Below the pieces are notes generated by a model. It worked only from the letters and a program-made list of their open reading frames with translations. It searched no databases and had not been told where the DNA came from. From Callaeas wilsoni (taxonomy: Eukaryota > Chordata > Aves > Passeriformes > Callaeidae), in contig VWPU01012171.1 in assembly GCA_013398955.1 (NCBI GenBank), forward strand, positions 1 to 64,000: 64,000 bases of DNA, in the 5' to 3' direction. The translations under genes and the position numbers were made by a program. Positions 12,801-26,700 of the stretch are shown in pieces. Each line of letters opens with the position of its first letter. The first letter of the stretch is position 1.

Positions 12801-15800
12801 GTGCAGTAACAGTTCAAGTGGGAAGAGAATTTACAAATAACATTTTTCACAAAGGGAAATGTCTTCAGCTACTAGGAAAAAAAAGGTCTTAATTGTAGTA
12901 CAGATCAGATTTTCATAAAACTCCACCCTGATAGCTCAGGGCAAGTTTCAGTGCATGGCACACCCATTGACAGTGTAGTGTAAAACGTTATGACACATTC
13001 CACCAGCAGAAACAGCATTGGAGGTGTTCTGAGAGTGCTTTATAGACTCTGCTCCTGTCAGTACTTTCCAGCAAACGAATTCTTCAGGCTGACATCCAAG
13101 CAAGGAATGTGCCCTCCTACCACCACGAATGATCTTCCACCCACTTATTTTTAGTATTCACTTTAATTCTTGTCCACTCACTATGAACGATAAAACAGAC
13201 TATTGCTTCCTTCCTAGTTCCATGAACTGCTGAATCCCAGTTTCTGCTAGGACCTCATCCAAAGCCTATTGAGATTGATTAAAAGATTTATCCACCCCCT
13301 AAATGAGCTCTGCTGCAGGCCTTGAGTTCAGCGATGCATAAGGCAACTGGCTAAGCTTCTGAAGAGAGAATATTATGCTGGAAGAGGCTGTAGTGGTCTT
13401 CTGATTCAAATTTCCACATAATCTGAAATTCTTCATATTTCCTCGAATTTCCCTCATTTCGTGGAAACATATTGTTTGTACCACAATCTGGAACGCCTGC
13501 TGAATCCAGTTGAATATCAGACCATCCAAGTTCACTGTCTAATGCTAAAACCAGATACAGGGCATTGACCATTCTAGTACTCAGTGCTGTAATTTTTGTG
13601 GAGATTTCCCCCAATATTTTAAGTACTGTAGTGCTTAGGTTTTTACATTTACCACAACAGTAGTTTTTTATGTGTGATATTAGAGAAAAGCAGACTTACT
13701 GTGCGTGTGTTTCTAGCCAGTCTTCATACAATTACTAGAGTGTGCTAGGTGCTGAGGTCCTTCTAATTGACCAAGGCAGAAGTTGCTTGCTGGGCTCATT
13801 AAGAAACCATCCTGGTTTTTTGTATTTACTTAAACACATTTTTATTTAGAATATACTTAGGCTGCAACTCAGAGGTGCAATTTCTGGTGGTACTGGTACA
13901 TATGTTCAGGTTAGACTTGAACTAAGTTGTACAGAAACAGATAACAGTATAGTTGTTAGTACAGCCAGTGCTGTAGATAACTTTTGCAGCCTTTACTGCC
14001 TCTGTCTGTCAGACACCATGAAGAATTAGCAAAATAAGGTTCCTGGGTAGCAGTGGAAAAGTTGTAAAAGTGGAATTTTCATAGTGATGACATATAGCAG
14101 ATGGGTGTAAAACTTAGGTCTGGTAATGTCTGTTTGACTCCAAAATGTGAACATTGAACAGACAGGGAACTAGCTTCTCTGGTTGGCATGCTGAACACAA
14201 GAGCAACCTGTTTTACCTCCCAAATTGTGTCTCCACTGTATCCACTTGACTGGCTTGGAGCAGTTGAAGATTATTAAATCCTTTCATGCTAGGTTATATT
14301 CTTTCAGATTTATTCCTAATATGCAGAAGTCCGGTCCAAAACAAATTTCCCTTGCATGGTGTTCTTTGTGCACAAATTAGTCTTTCAGGTGTTTGTCAGA
14401 AACAGGCATTTAAAACATACTTAGGCCTGAGAAGCTGACAAATGGTTGTTTCTATAGCCTTGAATGTGTAGACCAGCTAAGGTCTTTTGTTTAGTTAAAT
14501 CACAGATGTCCTAGAAGTTAATTAGTACTGATGTGATCTCTTCCTTCTGCTTGTTCTGGATGGACAGGAATTTTTTAGCTGAGAATGTTGTGTGCTGTAT
14601 AACAGAAGCCGGTGGGTATGCAAGAGCTTTTTAGAACTAAGTGCCCCTAAGTTTAAATTTGACCAATTTAGCACAAACTGAAGCACTGCTTGTTTTTGTT
14701 TGTGTTACCAGTCTGACCCAAATCAAACAGTGACATGTAACTGCCTAACAAAACCCTAGCATAGACAACTGTCAGTGGAAATGAGGAGATTAACAGAGTG
14801 CTGGGGAATGTAACAGTCCTACAACTGGTAGCGTCGTGTGATCAATTATACTTACCTGAAACCCAAGTCCAACAGAACAAATACCTTAGCACTTAGAGAG
14901 CATGAATGGGATACCAGTTTAGCTCAATTCTCTCTAACTGTGCTAATTTTCCAATTACTCATGACCCATTTTTATTCTTTGTGTGCAGAAAAAAGTGCAG
15001 AGTAGGCTTGAGATACATGGTATAGTTATAGGGAGTCACTGGCTATAGGGCTGAAAGTTTTCTCTGTATCTTATCTGCCCATGCTCCATAGTTTCTTATC
15101 TACTGATACTCACTTCTGGGGCTGTGGGGCTGTGCTGCAAACAGGGCCACTGAAATGAGCTGCAGTAGTTGTAAACCTCTCTCCAGAAAGCACAGATTGC
15201 AGAACAGGGTTCTGAGGGCCGTGGATTGTAGAGCTGGGAGGTGCTGAATGGAGAATGGGAGCCATCACACAGTAAAACTGCTCCCTGTTCAGGTACAGCA
15301 GTTAGTGTTTGGGCACCAAAGAAGGACCACATTTGATAAAAGAATGTAGGATTTGAAGTGGTGTTTCAGGGAAACCAGAGCTTGTATTACAACGAAAATT
15401 AGTAGCTGCAGAGCACTTTTGAAAATCAAGACCTTGTTTAGATGCTGGTAAGATATGACTCTTGAAATTACATCTGAATGGGCTAATATGTGTTTAAGTT
15501 TTCTGCTAACTGGGAACTTACTGAATCCTTACATACCGCACTTAATTTCTAAATGGTATATTTAACCATGAAAATACTCTATGTCTACCTACAGTGTAGT
15601 ATATCTTGTTTGGAAATGAAACGATGATGGAATGTAACAATTTCTGTTCCTCCATTTCTTATCTATTCTAAATCTATTCAGGACAGAAGGAAGTCTAATA
15701 TGAAAATCCATTTATTCTCTTACTTTCTGCTGTAGAATTCCTTTATTGGCATTTTTGTAGAAGAAGAGATCAAATAGATATACCAAAGTCTTAAACTAGC

Positions 15801-17049
15801 AAGCTCCTAGGAGAGGAAAGGCAAGATGGGAGTCCACGATACTGTTGCAGAACTGGGCAAAATCTGTGACATTTGCAAGCATTTTCACCAATGAACTTTT
15901 GGGCTGCATTCATGCTAATAAATTGAACAGTGCCAGCAAATGTTCTTGAGACTGGAAACTGACTGTCTTACCTTCAAGTTGACCTTGGCATGGTTTTGCC
16001 CTGGCCACAGTGTTCTCTTGAACGATTTGTGATGCAAATCCCCACCACTTTGGGGGTTAGCATGGACCATACCTGACAGGAAGTTTGGATGGGACCACCT
16101 TGTTTTGGAGACTGGGAGAGCTGGTAAGTATTGATAGGTATGGTGGAGTGCCAGTTTGGCTCAGTGCCAGGGAATGGAGACATGTGCACTATGTGTAGCC
16201 ATCTGAGGTTGGGGTTTTTGGGATGCAGTGCTACTTGTAAGATCTTTTTCCCAATCTCCAAGAAAAGGAGTGGCAGTGACTGTTCACCTTCTCTGGCTGT
16301 TTCTCACATGTAGCAAGGAGTTAGTGAAACCAATAGCAAACATCTCCCAAACTTTGCCTTATCATGCACCTTTTGCAGGTGAGGAGCTGCCCACACTGAC
16401 TTTGCAGGCATCAGTTGGTTGCTGTCCTATCACCCCTTCTCTAGTCTACAGAGGTGGCACCCTCTCTTCTGTCACCCTCTCTTCTGTCACCCCCTTTTCT
16501 GTCTCCCCAAAGACATGTGCTCCAAAAAGAGTCAGCAGGGGTATGAAAACCCAGAAAAGCAAATGTAAAAGATGGGAAAAGACTGCCTGGCATACAATTA
16601 GAGCACAGTGTTTATGCACATTGCTGTTCATATCTGATTTTCATAAGAACATAGTGTGATGCTTCTGTTTAGGACTGTAACTGACTGCATTTGGCTGTGT
16701 ACCACAATGCAGAGGATGCCAGTCCAGCACTTCTGAAGAGGCACACATCAATAATTGGGTATAATTTCTAAATGTATTAGACTTGTCCTGCAATGAAAGA
16801 ATTTGGACAAATCAAACATTAGATGTGTCTAGTCTATACAGTTAACATGAACATGCTAAAGGAACAGAAGCTTACCCAAGCTGCTTCAGTGCACTTTTTG
16901 AACTCTGAAGGTAGGTTAAGATTTATAAGTAGGTATGGCCTTATTTTGCAAATACTGGGCACAGAGGACAGTCCAGCCAGAGCTGCATTACCAATCGGTT
17001 CACATTTAAGTAGCTGTGAGGCTCCTTGAATTTCTGCCAGCATGCTTCT
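9858..17049. other. Intergenic DNA upstream of CD109, nothing recognised
   Basis: About 7.2 kb of AT-rich sequence. It contains a short 15-bp-period tandem repeat at 16458-16502, listed separately. No exon with proper splice context, no RNA gene and no clear transposon seen. It may hold CD109 enhancers, but none can be identified by eye. Confidence 0.65.
16458..16502. repeat. Three-copy 15-bp tandem repeat
   Basis: Two exact copies of CACCCTCTCTTCTGT followed by a diverged third (CACCCCCTTTTCTGT). Small pyrimidine-rich array about 0.5 kb upstream of the CpG island. Confidence 0.9.
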
Positions 17050-17780
17050 CCCTGTTCAGATCCGGAACCATCTCCGATTGACCTCCGAGCCCCAGGCCAG
17101 CGCGCCTCTGCGGGCTCTTAGGGTCTCTCCAAGCCGATAACCGGGCAGCTCCCCACAGGAGGCTGCCGCTCTGCTCGGAGCTGCAGGCAGAAAACATTGA
17201 TCTCGGTGCTGCTTTTGTAGGGTGTTGGGTTCTGCGAATCCCACCCGTTTCCCAGCTGCATCAGCCCCGGCTGGGGGAGCGATGGCTGAGGGGAGATGAG
17301 ACGCACCCGTGGCTATCTCAGTGTGGATAGATGTGCGGTGCGGCCGCCGGTCCACCCCCCGGCCGGCCCCGGGAACGCCCCGCGGGTGCTCGTACGGCTG
17401 CCGCCGGCGGAGCGTGCCTGGCGCTGGGGCAGCGGCGGCCTCTCCCTTCCCTCCCCCGCCCGCCAAGGCACCTCCCGCCCGGCCACAGCCCCGGCCCTGC
17501 GCACAGCGGCGGACTCACCGGGCAGCGCGCACGGAGAGCCATGGCGCGGTCCCGCGGCGATGTCCGCTTCTTCCTCCTCCTCCTCCTCTTCTGCAGCTCC
17601 GCGGCCGCCGGGTACGTGGGGCCGGGGCGGGCGGGGGCGCGGGGCGCCTCACCTTCCTTCCCTCCTGCCCGGCGCGGGGGCTGCGCGGGGAGCGCAGCGC
17701 TTCCCGGAGCTCCCAGGCTCCCGAGAGCGGGCAGAGCAGCGCTGCCTGCGCACCCGCAGCAGCCGGGGGTGAGCATCACC
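17050..17780. promoter_or_regulatory. CpG-island promoter of CD109
   Basis: About 730 bp very rich in G+C and CpG, in sharp contrast with the AT-rich flanks. It covers the first coding exon and the start of intron 1. I see no convincing TATA box, which fits a CpG-island promoter with dispersed start sites. The 5' UTR probably begins somewhere within 17280-17530, but the exact start cannot be read. GGCGGG/CCGCCC-type boxes, as bound by Sp1-like factors, occur throughout. Limits are judged by eye. Confidence 0.75.
17541..17611 (+). CDS. CD109: CD109 coding exon 1 (signal peptide)
   Basis: Encodes residues 1-23 and two bases of codon 24. The start ATG has G at -3 and G at +4, a good Kozak context. 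The peptide is a textbook signal sequence: basic MARSRGDVR, then FFLLLLLF, then small residues CSSAAAG before the mature chain. The exon ends before GTACGT. I chose this start because it is the only ATG in the island that leads straight into a hydrophobic signal core and splices in frame to exon 2. Confidence 0.9.
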
Positions 17781-20700
17781 TCCAGCCTCCGCAGCAGAGA
17801 GCAACTGAGGAGCCTCGCAACCTGTGTTGTATGTCTTTATGTGGACGCGGTTACTTTTTTCGAGAGTGTGTTTCATTCCCTGCCCTTTCTCCCTCTGCTC
17901 GTTTGGACTTTCCAGACCTACGTTCCTTGTGGCAGTTCCCTGGAACATCAGGCCTGGAGCAAGCTTGACTCTTGGGGTAGCTCTGCTGCCGGACAGCCCA
18001 GCACAAGTCGCCGTAAAGGGAGAAGTAATCAGAGATAACGAGACCATCTTGAGCAGGGAAATGGTCTTTGAGAAAGGTAAGAAAAAGAATGGTCTTGGTT
18101 TGGAAGTATTTCTGCCTTCTCACGGAAATATTTTCTTCCTCCCAAAATACCGCAGCTTCTAAATAGTACTAAAATAGGAAATTTATTTTACCAAGTTGGA
18201 GTTGCTATGGGAAAATAGTCTTGTACACTGCTGAAGCAGTGAACTCTGTTTGGAGTTGGGCAGCTGGGCTGGATATGAGTGATTGCATGGGTGTGCTAAC
18301 TCTCTGTAAATTCTGAAAATAATCAAATAGTAGTAAAGTGTGATGAATGTGGGATTTCTGAAGAGCCAGGAAGTACTCTGGTCAATGTAGTGGGGCCACT
18401 GAAGAAGTAGAGGAAGAGTTGCTTACTCATAGTGTGTTAAGGTGCAAAATGGAAACGTGGGAGAATGGAAGGAGTGGAAAAAACAAGGTAATACAGCAAC
18501 TCGAGCTGGTTCTTCATGCCCTGAGAAAGGAACAACCTGAGTACCATAGGAAAGTGAAGATGACTGTGTCAGACACTTGGAAGCTCTGTGCATTTGAAGA
18601 AGCAAGAATTTTTAAGGAACAGGAACTGAATTGTGGAGAGGTTGGAGATTGAAGATAAGTAAACCTGAGAAGAGACTGATTTAATTTATGCCGCCAGGCA
18701 GGGGTAGTGGATGTGGTGAGAGTTCTGAAGAGCTGAGATATCCTGGCCGATGTTCCTTTACAGAAAGGTCACCTGGCAACAGAAGCATAGAGATATCCTG
18801 CCTGAGATCTGTCTTCATGAGAAAGAAAATATTTTGTATGGATAGTCCAGCTTTCATACTGCTCTTACTATGAGGCAATATAAATGACATCTAAACTCTA
18901 GCTTTTTATTTGTTAAAAGTAGAGAGTCTGAGAGCAGCATAAGGTACTGAAAAATCTACCCTGCTATAACGCTCTTTCTCTACTGCTTGTGTAATTCTTC
19001 TATTAATGTCTTACCGTTAATGTAGATGCCTTAACTGGAAGCATCACACCTTCATTTCAAAGCCTTCACAGCCTGTAGAGAAGACTGAGGCTTTGATGGA
19101 TTGCATTTCAGCAGATCAAAAAATTTTGGTATAGAACCAAAACAAACCTAAACCAACTAACTTTTGTTGTTTTCTTTTGAAAGCCAAAGTTTTAAAAAGA
19201 AAATAAATTGTCTTTTCCTTTTCTTCGTGTGACTATACTGGCTTTTATTTCCTGCTTCTTTTCTGCTTTAACACAGAGTTCACTGAGCCTTACATGAGTT
19301 TCAACCTGTCTTGTTTTGTCCTTCTCAACATTAAAAGCCAGACAAGCAACTGGTAATTCCAAGCTTGTGAAAATATGTAGCTGTGTAAATTCTGAGCACA
19401 CAGAATAATGCTTGACACTGGGAACTGCTGAAGTCAGAGTGAACAGTGGGTTATCAAGAACACGTATGGCACTGTTTCAGACTGGATACAGTGAGGAAAA
19501 AGGACAAATGCTGTAGTGCATTACCGACTTCTAATATTATCCTGTCTTTTAAATACATCTTTAAATTTTCTCTGCTTTTTTACTTGATAAGTGAAACACA
19601 AAAAGCAAACTGCTGAGCATACTGTGTATTTCCTCTTGCAAAGTTCCTAACATTTAGTATGTGGCCATCAATTTTTTTTTCTAGTCATGTTATATAATCG
19701 GTTAGTCATTTGTTTTCTGTGAACAAATATGTAAGCAAAACTATTCAGGGCCAAGAGCAAGGGAACTGCCCAGTAAAAGAGGATGTAGTCTCGAAGACGT
19801 ATATCCAAAGGTGCTACAGGTGTGGATCAGTTCTGGCTCAGAGACAAAGCAAGTTGTCAGAGAGAAGCAAAAGCAGCTTGTCAGAATAAGAACATAAATC
19901 TTTAAATTTTTCATTGAACAACACAACAGTCTTAAAATAAAATATCAAGTGGTATTGTTATAGCTGAGCTTAGTCTGTGGCTGAAGGAGGACGGGAGGTT
20001 TTATCAAGCCAGCTGTTGCAGTTGAAGGAAAAAACCCAAGCGTATCTCCAGGCACACAAAATCTTCTTTAAATTACATAATTGCTGCATGTATTAGTACC
20101 CAGAGAATGTTGCTTTATCTGTCACTGAATACCTACCTTGGTTAGGCTGCACACTCAGTGGCATCATTGCCTAAGCTGGCTCAGTTATGCTCTGTAGTTT
20201 TCCTTGCATGGTGACAGAAAAAGCAGGGGATTAACTGCTCTGAGAAACTGATCTGACTGAAAAATAAAGTTTTTTATTTTGTTTGAATGTTTTTTTAGGC
20301 AGATAGGTCCCCTGGTTCAATGTGCAAACGTTTGTGCTGATGGAACTGACTTGGAAATTGGATGCTGGAGACATAGGACAGACTGAGGACACAGTTTTTA
20401 TTAGGGATATTTAATCTGACAGGCCAAGTTAATTCATGTACCTGAGTGTAAGACATATTACATACCTGTCTGGCAAATGCTTCTGCAATTGCCTTAAGTT
20501 AATGATTCAGCCTGGTTCTTTAGCAGCAGCTCAATGTGATACATATAGTGGTCTAAGTTTCTGAGTTAGCTCCATGACAGGACCTGGTTGTATTAGAGGC
20601 ATGTTTTATTTTTAAATTTCTATAATATAGTTCTTGCTTTGTATAAGAAATAGAGTGTTTGCCCTCTGATGGTTGATAAAACATTTGCTGTTCTAATATT

Positions 20701-23700
20701 ACTGGAAGTGGAATTTTGATATCTGAGTGATTCTTGGGCAATTGTCTGTTAGAGAAACACTTTAGCAGTGGAGGTTGGTTCCCATCATTTTTGTGCTTTT
20801 TGTATAACAAAGGGAAAATCAATATTAATAAGTGGCTAGTGGGTATTTGGAGTGAAGGAGAAAGTGTGCATGCACATACATTTAAAGATATTTTGAGCTT
20901 GACACAGTATTACAGAATCTAAATGTGCTGTATAGGAAGGGAGATTGTTTAGGACCAATATTTTGCTACTGACATTAAGTTAATTACGTTTAATATAGTG
21001 AAAACAAACCAACTAAGTCTTTTCAAGGGGGAGGTTGCTGCTACAGGTAAACTTTGTGTGAGCAAGCACAACCCAAAAAAAAGGAATGCGTCACCAGGAG
21101 ATAATAGGTTTCCATTGCCTAGAGCAGACTCCAGGAAAACACAAAGCACTAACTGAAGCCATTTGTGTGCACAGTACCAAGCCTTGACACACTTTCTGTG
21201 GAGATGCAGTATTAGAAAGATCCTCGCCCCGATTGAAAATGACTGCAGAAGGTAACAATGGCTTGTGTGCAATTGGAGCTGTTGGGTTTTCTGTGTCAAC
21301 AATATCAAAAAAGAAATTATGGGAATAACAGATGGACAAGTTAAATTCCCTGCACGAATAGCTTGATCTTTAGTGATTGCAGTGAAGGGTGACTCTTGCC
21401 ATGCATATTTATCCAGCCACTGATAATAAAGACATAGTGTGAATTGGCAGGAGGTGTTTTCTTACAGGGTTTGCTACCCAGACATTGCCGTGTATGTTAG
21501 CATATGAGAAACCTTTTACGTTAATTGCGAGAGGTTCTGAAAAGTATTTTCTGTGTTGGTGCTAGAATGATTTGGAAATAATAAGTAGCATATACATTGG
21601 AAAAAAAAACGGTTTTCAGAAAAGCTTTTATGTGTAATGAGGTTGCCCAACAGCATGAAAGTTTTTAGTTCTAAAGAGTAAGATTAATTAGTTAGAGCTT
21701 TTGCTATATAAGGTACAACGTAATGTGTTTAAGGCATGGTGAGTGAGAATTATGTGAACTGCTGAAGAATTTGTTTTACAGTAACATGCATAGTTTGTAA
21801 ATTACTTGTACATGTTAATTAATTTATGCTACTTTTTTGTATTTCTAGAGAGGAATACACTTAATTGTTAACAGAGGTTACTGAGCTAGAGTATGGTAAA
21901 TACTCAGCTAGGATTTATGAAGCATGATAGTTTGTGAGAACGTTTATCAAGCTCAGACATGTAGTGATCCTCCATATAGACAATGGAAAATCTCCTTTTA
22001 CCAGAAGGCATGTTTTACATACTTTAATAATATCATTCTGACCACATCAGTATGAGAAACAGTGAAAAACACTAGGAATAGTAAGTTGCAAAGTAACACC
22101 TAAATGGGAATGAATGACCTAGTCTTGTTATTAACCTTCAGTTGTCTCTGTACCTTATGTCAGGATAAAATGACTGAGTTATTGGTGACTATGCTGGCCG
22201 TGCTGAAAATCTGTGGGATGAAGGGTTTTGCTGACAGTTCAGTGGAACATCTTCTTTCTGCCTAATTTTTCATCAATGCCTAAAATGCCAGGCAGTGAGA
22301 GAGCAGGAGTTGCAGCAGTGGTTTTGCATCCTTGACTTCCATATCCAAAAGTATGTGTAGCTGTGCCGTATGAAAAATAAGTTGTTAAATAGTCAGCACA
22401 TGCACATAACCTATGCAAAATCAGAATGAAGGAAAAGTTTTTGGGAAGGAGGTGTTGGGACTGGACCCAGAGACAACTGAGCTAGTAGAGAAGAAGGCAC
22501 TCTCATATAGGCTTTCATATTGCTGGAGTATGTAAAAGAAAAAAAACAAACCGAAGAACATAAAAGAAGAGAACAAAACCCAACAGGTTTCTGTGCCTGT
22601 TGCTGAATCCATCCTGCTAACAGGCCCATTAAGTAGTTTGCAGAAAAATGGGAGTAGCGATCCTATCCAGTACTTGAGCTTTATTTTATTGTTTGGATGC
22701 TGTTTTGAGATTTGAGGGAGAGAGTCCTTCTGTGACTCAAGGCATATGTGTTTGTACATGAGGTTTTTCTGGTCACCATGTTCTTCCTCGATATCCAGCC
22801 AAGGAGGGTGTGGCAGATTGAGTGCTACAGGCTGGTTCACAGGACCTTCAGAAGGGGGGGCGATAAAATAGATGCGCAGACAGTGGGGCAACTCAGACAA
22901 GGGAATATTGCATGTCCCACTGTGCAGTTCCCTGTTGCCACTGTGAACTGGAGGGGCTTTGCAGCTATTAGAAAAGGGAGGAGGGAGAAGAACAGACTAA
23001 AGGCTGTGAATTAGGGAAAAAAGAAGTGATGACAATAAACAACAGGAATTGGTAGGTAACATGCTATCAGAAACATGAAGGGAAGCAAAGAGTAAAAATT
23101 CCTGAGGGATTCATAGTAAAAGGGAAGTACATGTTAACAGAGCAGAAAGGTAAGAAATGAAGTAACTAAACACAATCTACACTGGCCAAAAAAAGGACAG
23201 AAAGAAGGAAAACTGTATGCAGAAACTGTAAATGAGATCAGATTACAAAGGAACTTAAAGAAGTAGCATGGGTAATGAAGAACAAAACTGGCAAGGCCAA
23301 AACATCAGTAGGAAGGAATGTGAAGGATAGTAAGGCAGGGTTCTTAAATACCATATTGGTAGCAAGAAAGCCAGCAAAGGAAGTGGCTTGCTACTCTGAT
23401 GATTAATGATGCTGAGAGGCAGTAAGTGTTCAGTCTTCACTAAGAAGATCAACTAATTGTCATGGAAAAGGCTTAAAAATTAAGATAACAAAAGGGGAGG
23501 AACAGTTTAAAGAGTACTTTGGTAAAATAGGTGCTTAGGCCTGATAAAATCGCCTGCAGAATATTTAGGGAATTGACTGAAATAATTTAAAATCTGCTAG
23601 TGAAGTTTTGAGAGAATGAGTGAACAGAGAGGTTCTGGAGTATCGAAAACCTGCAAATAAAATGTTTTGCACCGTGGGTTGGCAAGGGTTGTAGGTGGAG

Positions 23701-26700
23701 AAGAAACGGGATTTTGTTATATTTTGATTTTACTAAGGCTTTTGATAGTCTGGCATGGCACTCTGACACGCCAGCTCGAGAAGCAGGGACGGCATGAAAT
23801 TCTTACTTAATATGTTTGTGGCTGGATGGAAAATAGTGTTCATCAAGTAAGTGAGTGGTTCACTCTCAAACTGGAAATGAGTTGCCCTGAAGTTGTATTG
23901 TTCAGTATGACTGACATGAATGAAAAAGGGAGAGCGTTTATTAGATTAGTGAAGGAGCGGAAAGGACACTGGGAGAAAGGATTAGATTTTGAACACATTT
24001 TGGCAATACCAGAACTGATTAGGGACAAAACTGGAGTGTGATTCACTAGAACTAGTGCATAGTTCTGCTTTTGTTGATGAATAAAAGAACATGTGTTTAT
24101 TGGATGGGGAACAAGGTGATGCAGTCTTGCAGAAAAGGGAGTGTGTGTATAGGGGGGGTGATGGTTTAAAGGTAACAGAAAGTGAAGGCTTTTAAGTAGT
24201 ACTGTGGTGCTCAAAAAAGAAGGTAAACATTGTACTCAGAGGTATACACAGAAGTATTTTCGGTAAGCTATGAGAAAGTAGTCTAGTAATCTTCACAGCC
24301 TAATTAGGCATCCTGGGGAATGCTGTGCTTGATTTTTGGCACTCATCATGGAGCCCATGAACCAACTGGAGAAATGCCAGGGAGAGGAGAGGGAAAGGTG
24401 GGAGATCTCGCAGAAGACAAGTTCAAACCTGACAGAAGAAGATGGGCCTTCACATGAGATGAAAATAAATTGTGGAACTCCATGTCTCAGTTGTTGTGGA
24501 TGCAAAGCACAATTGCACAAATCTACAAGACAAAAGTCCTTGAAGGATTGGCCCAGTATAAAAACACGCACAGTGCATAGGCTGGGAAGAGTACCCAAGG
24601 AAGGGTCACCCTGTACTTGTTCGGTTTTTACGCTTTTCAGGTATCTGTCTGTTGTGGTGACTGAACCAACCACAGTAATGCCGAGGGGGCCACACAGCCC
24701 AGATAAAGAGGTTTGGTGAGCTGGCTCCAAAGGTTAAATGCCCCCTTTGTGAGAATGGTTTCTCCCATTGAATTCCTGTGACCTGATGTAGGCTCGGTCT
24801 GTCTGACTGACAGCTGACAGACACCCAATGTATCTCCTAAGAAAAGGTAGCCAACCTGCCCCGCCCTTCCCTTCTTCCTATAGGTCACTGCTATGTCATC
24901 CCCACCTCCTTTTCGGTACCCCTTTTAAGTGCACCCTGGATAGAAGTTCCTTCCTTCTCTGTATCTGGACCCCTTCGAGGTAGTTTTTACAATAAACCCT
25001 TGTAATTCCAACCGGGAGCCGCCTCGCTCATTGTTCGCTGGCTACGCTTGGGCAATCCATAAGCCCCGGGTGCGCGTGGCTCCGTGCATTCCACCGCATG
25101 GGTGAGGAAGCTGGCTAGCGAGGCACACGAGTGCCACAGAGTGTCCTCCTCTCGTGTTGGGCACCTCTGGACAAGCTGCAGCTCTCCTGGCCCAGCCAGC
25201 GTACTAAGATATCTGTCCTTGAGCATTGATGGAGATGGGACCTTAGGCCAAACAGACTTTGGTTTGACCCTGGGAGTCTCTTCTGCGTTCTGGAAAGCAT
25301 CTGAGGAGAGATGGGAGGAACTGGGATGATGTATCAGGAGAAGCATGCTATACACCTGCTGCGTACTATTAGGTACATTAAAAGTAGCTTTAAAGAGAAA
25401 AGGATGGGAGCTAACAATAGATGAGTCTAAGGTGATGTCCTTAGTGGTGTCTAGTTAGAAGGCGATCCAAGCTGAAGTATTTAGTTACAGAAATACCTGC
25501 GGAGGCAGCAAGCAGTTGGGAAATTCATGAGTTTCCAGTCATACAGAGATGACTTCTCTTTTCATGAGACCCTTATATCTGTCAGCACGGGCAGTGTTGC
25601 TGGTTTCCATGCTGAGCTATCCATAACTACTTGTTTGTGAAGGCAGAGTTGAGGTCCTGCCAGCAGAGATTGAATAGCAAGCATCAAGAGATGATGCTGG
25701 TTCACCTAGATTCACTGCAGTCCAAATAAGCATGTGCATAGGAAACATGGTTATAATGACAGATGCTTCTTCAGCTTCCTGGAAGTGTAGCTGTGAGGTC
25801 CAGGTAGTTATTTTGTGTGGTTAAGGATTTATATTGCTTTTATTTACTGATGAAGGAAGTGTCTGGTAATATTTTTATATATTCAAATAGTTGTGTGGCT
25901 TTAGAAAAGTTATGTGGCTTTGTCATCACAAACTTTGAATGTGTTCCAGAAAATGGAAGAAAACCAATATGAAAACAAACCTTCTGCTTTCATTTCCTCT
26001 AAGCAGAAATTTCAGTATATTCTGAATGCGTTATTTGCAATGAATGAGTTTGAGAGGTGACTTGACTTTGAAATTTTGCTCCAGTTACAGCAATTGATGT
26101 GATGAGGGTGATATTAATACTGCCAAATGTCTGGCATGTACAGGCTTAGCCATATTTTGTCCTAATATGATTTTCTTGTGTTTTAAGTTGGAATAAAAAC
26201 TGCAGCTGCTTTAAATTGCTTTAGTAGTGGCTTTGTCTGTGTTTATTTAATGGACATCAGAATGGATAGTAATGGTAGCCAATAGTGTCTTGAAAGCAAG
26301 ATGTGCAGATGCCTGTGAGTTTGTGTGTTTGTATACAGTCATTGAGGGGATGAAGTGTATTTCACATTTAGTTGTGTAAGAGGCTTGAGATAATTCTGAA
26401 TTGTCTATATAGTTTCACAAACTGGATCTGATGTCAAGAAAGTTTCCTGTGTGGTATTCAAAAATTGCCTTCCTAACAGCTGTGAGTTTATAATTCATGG
26501 CAGTATAGTAATTATGGTATGGTAGGCAGTGGTAATGTCATATGCATGACAAGAAGTCCATGGATGGCTCTTAGGTGTGTCTCAGGAAGAAGTTGAAAAG
26601 AGGCTGTGCTTGAGTTTAACCAACGGTAGTGCCTGGATAGCTCTCAGAAAACATCTCATTAAAAAGATTATGTAATTTTGGAAATATGAAGCTGTTTTGT

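Noticed and set aside
15096..16659. Clusters of 60-140-codon open frames on both strands upstream of the gene
   Set aside because: No similarity I can recognise, no splice or promoter context, and overlapping frames on both strands; treated as chance.
17296..18047. Large overlapping open frames on both strands across the CD109 promoter, including one of 235 codons in the sense direction
   Set aside because: High G+C leaves few stop codons. Only the 71-nt segment from 17541 has a signal peptide and splices in frame to a CD109-like exon; the others read through intron 1.
24293..24888. Open frames of 120-145 codons on both strands
   Set aside because: They lie across the junction of the ancient CR1 and the LTR and correspond to neither element's reading frame; chance frames in repeats.
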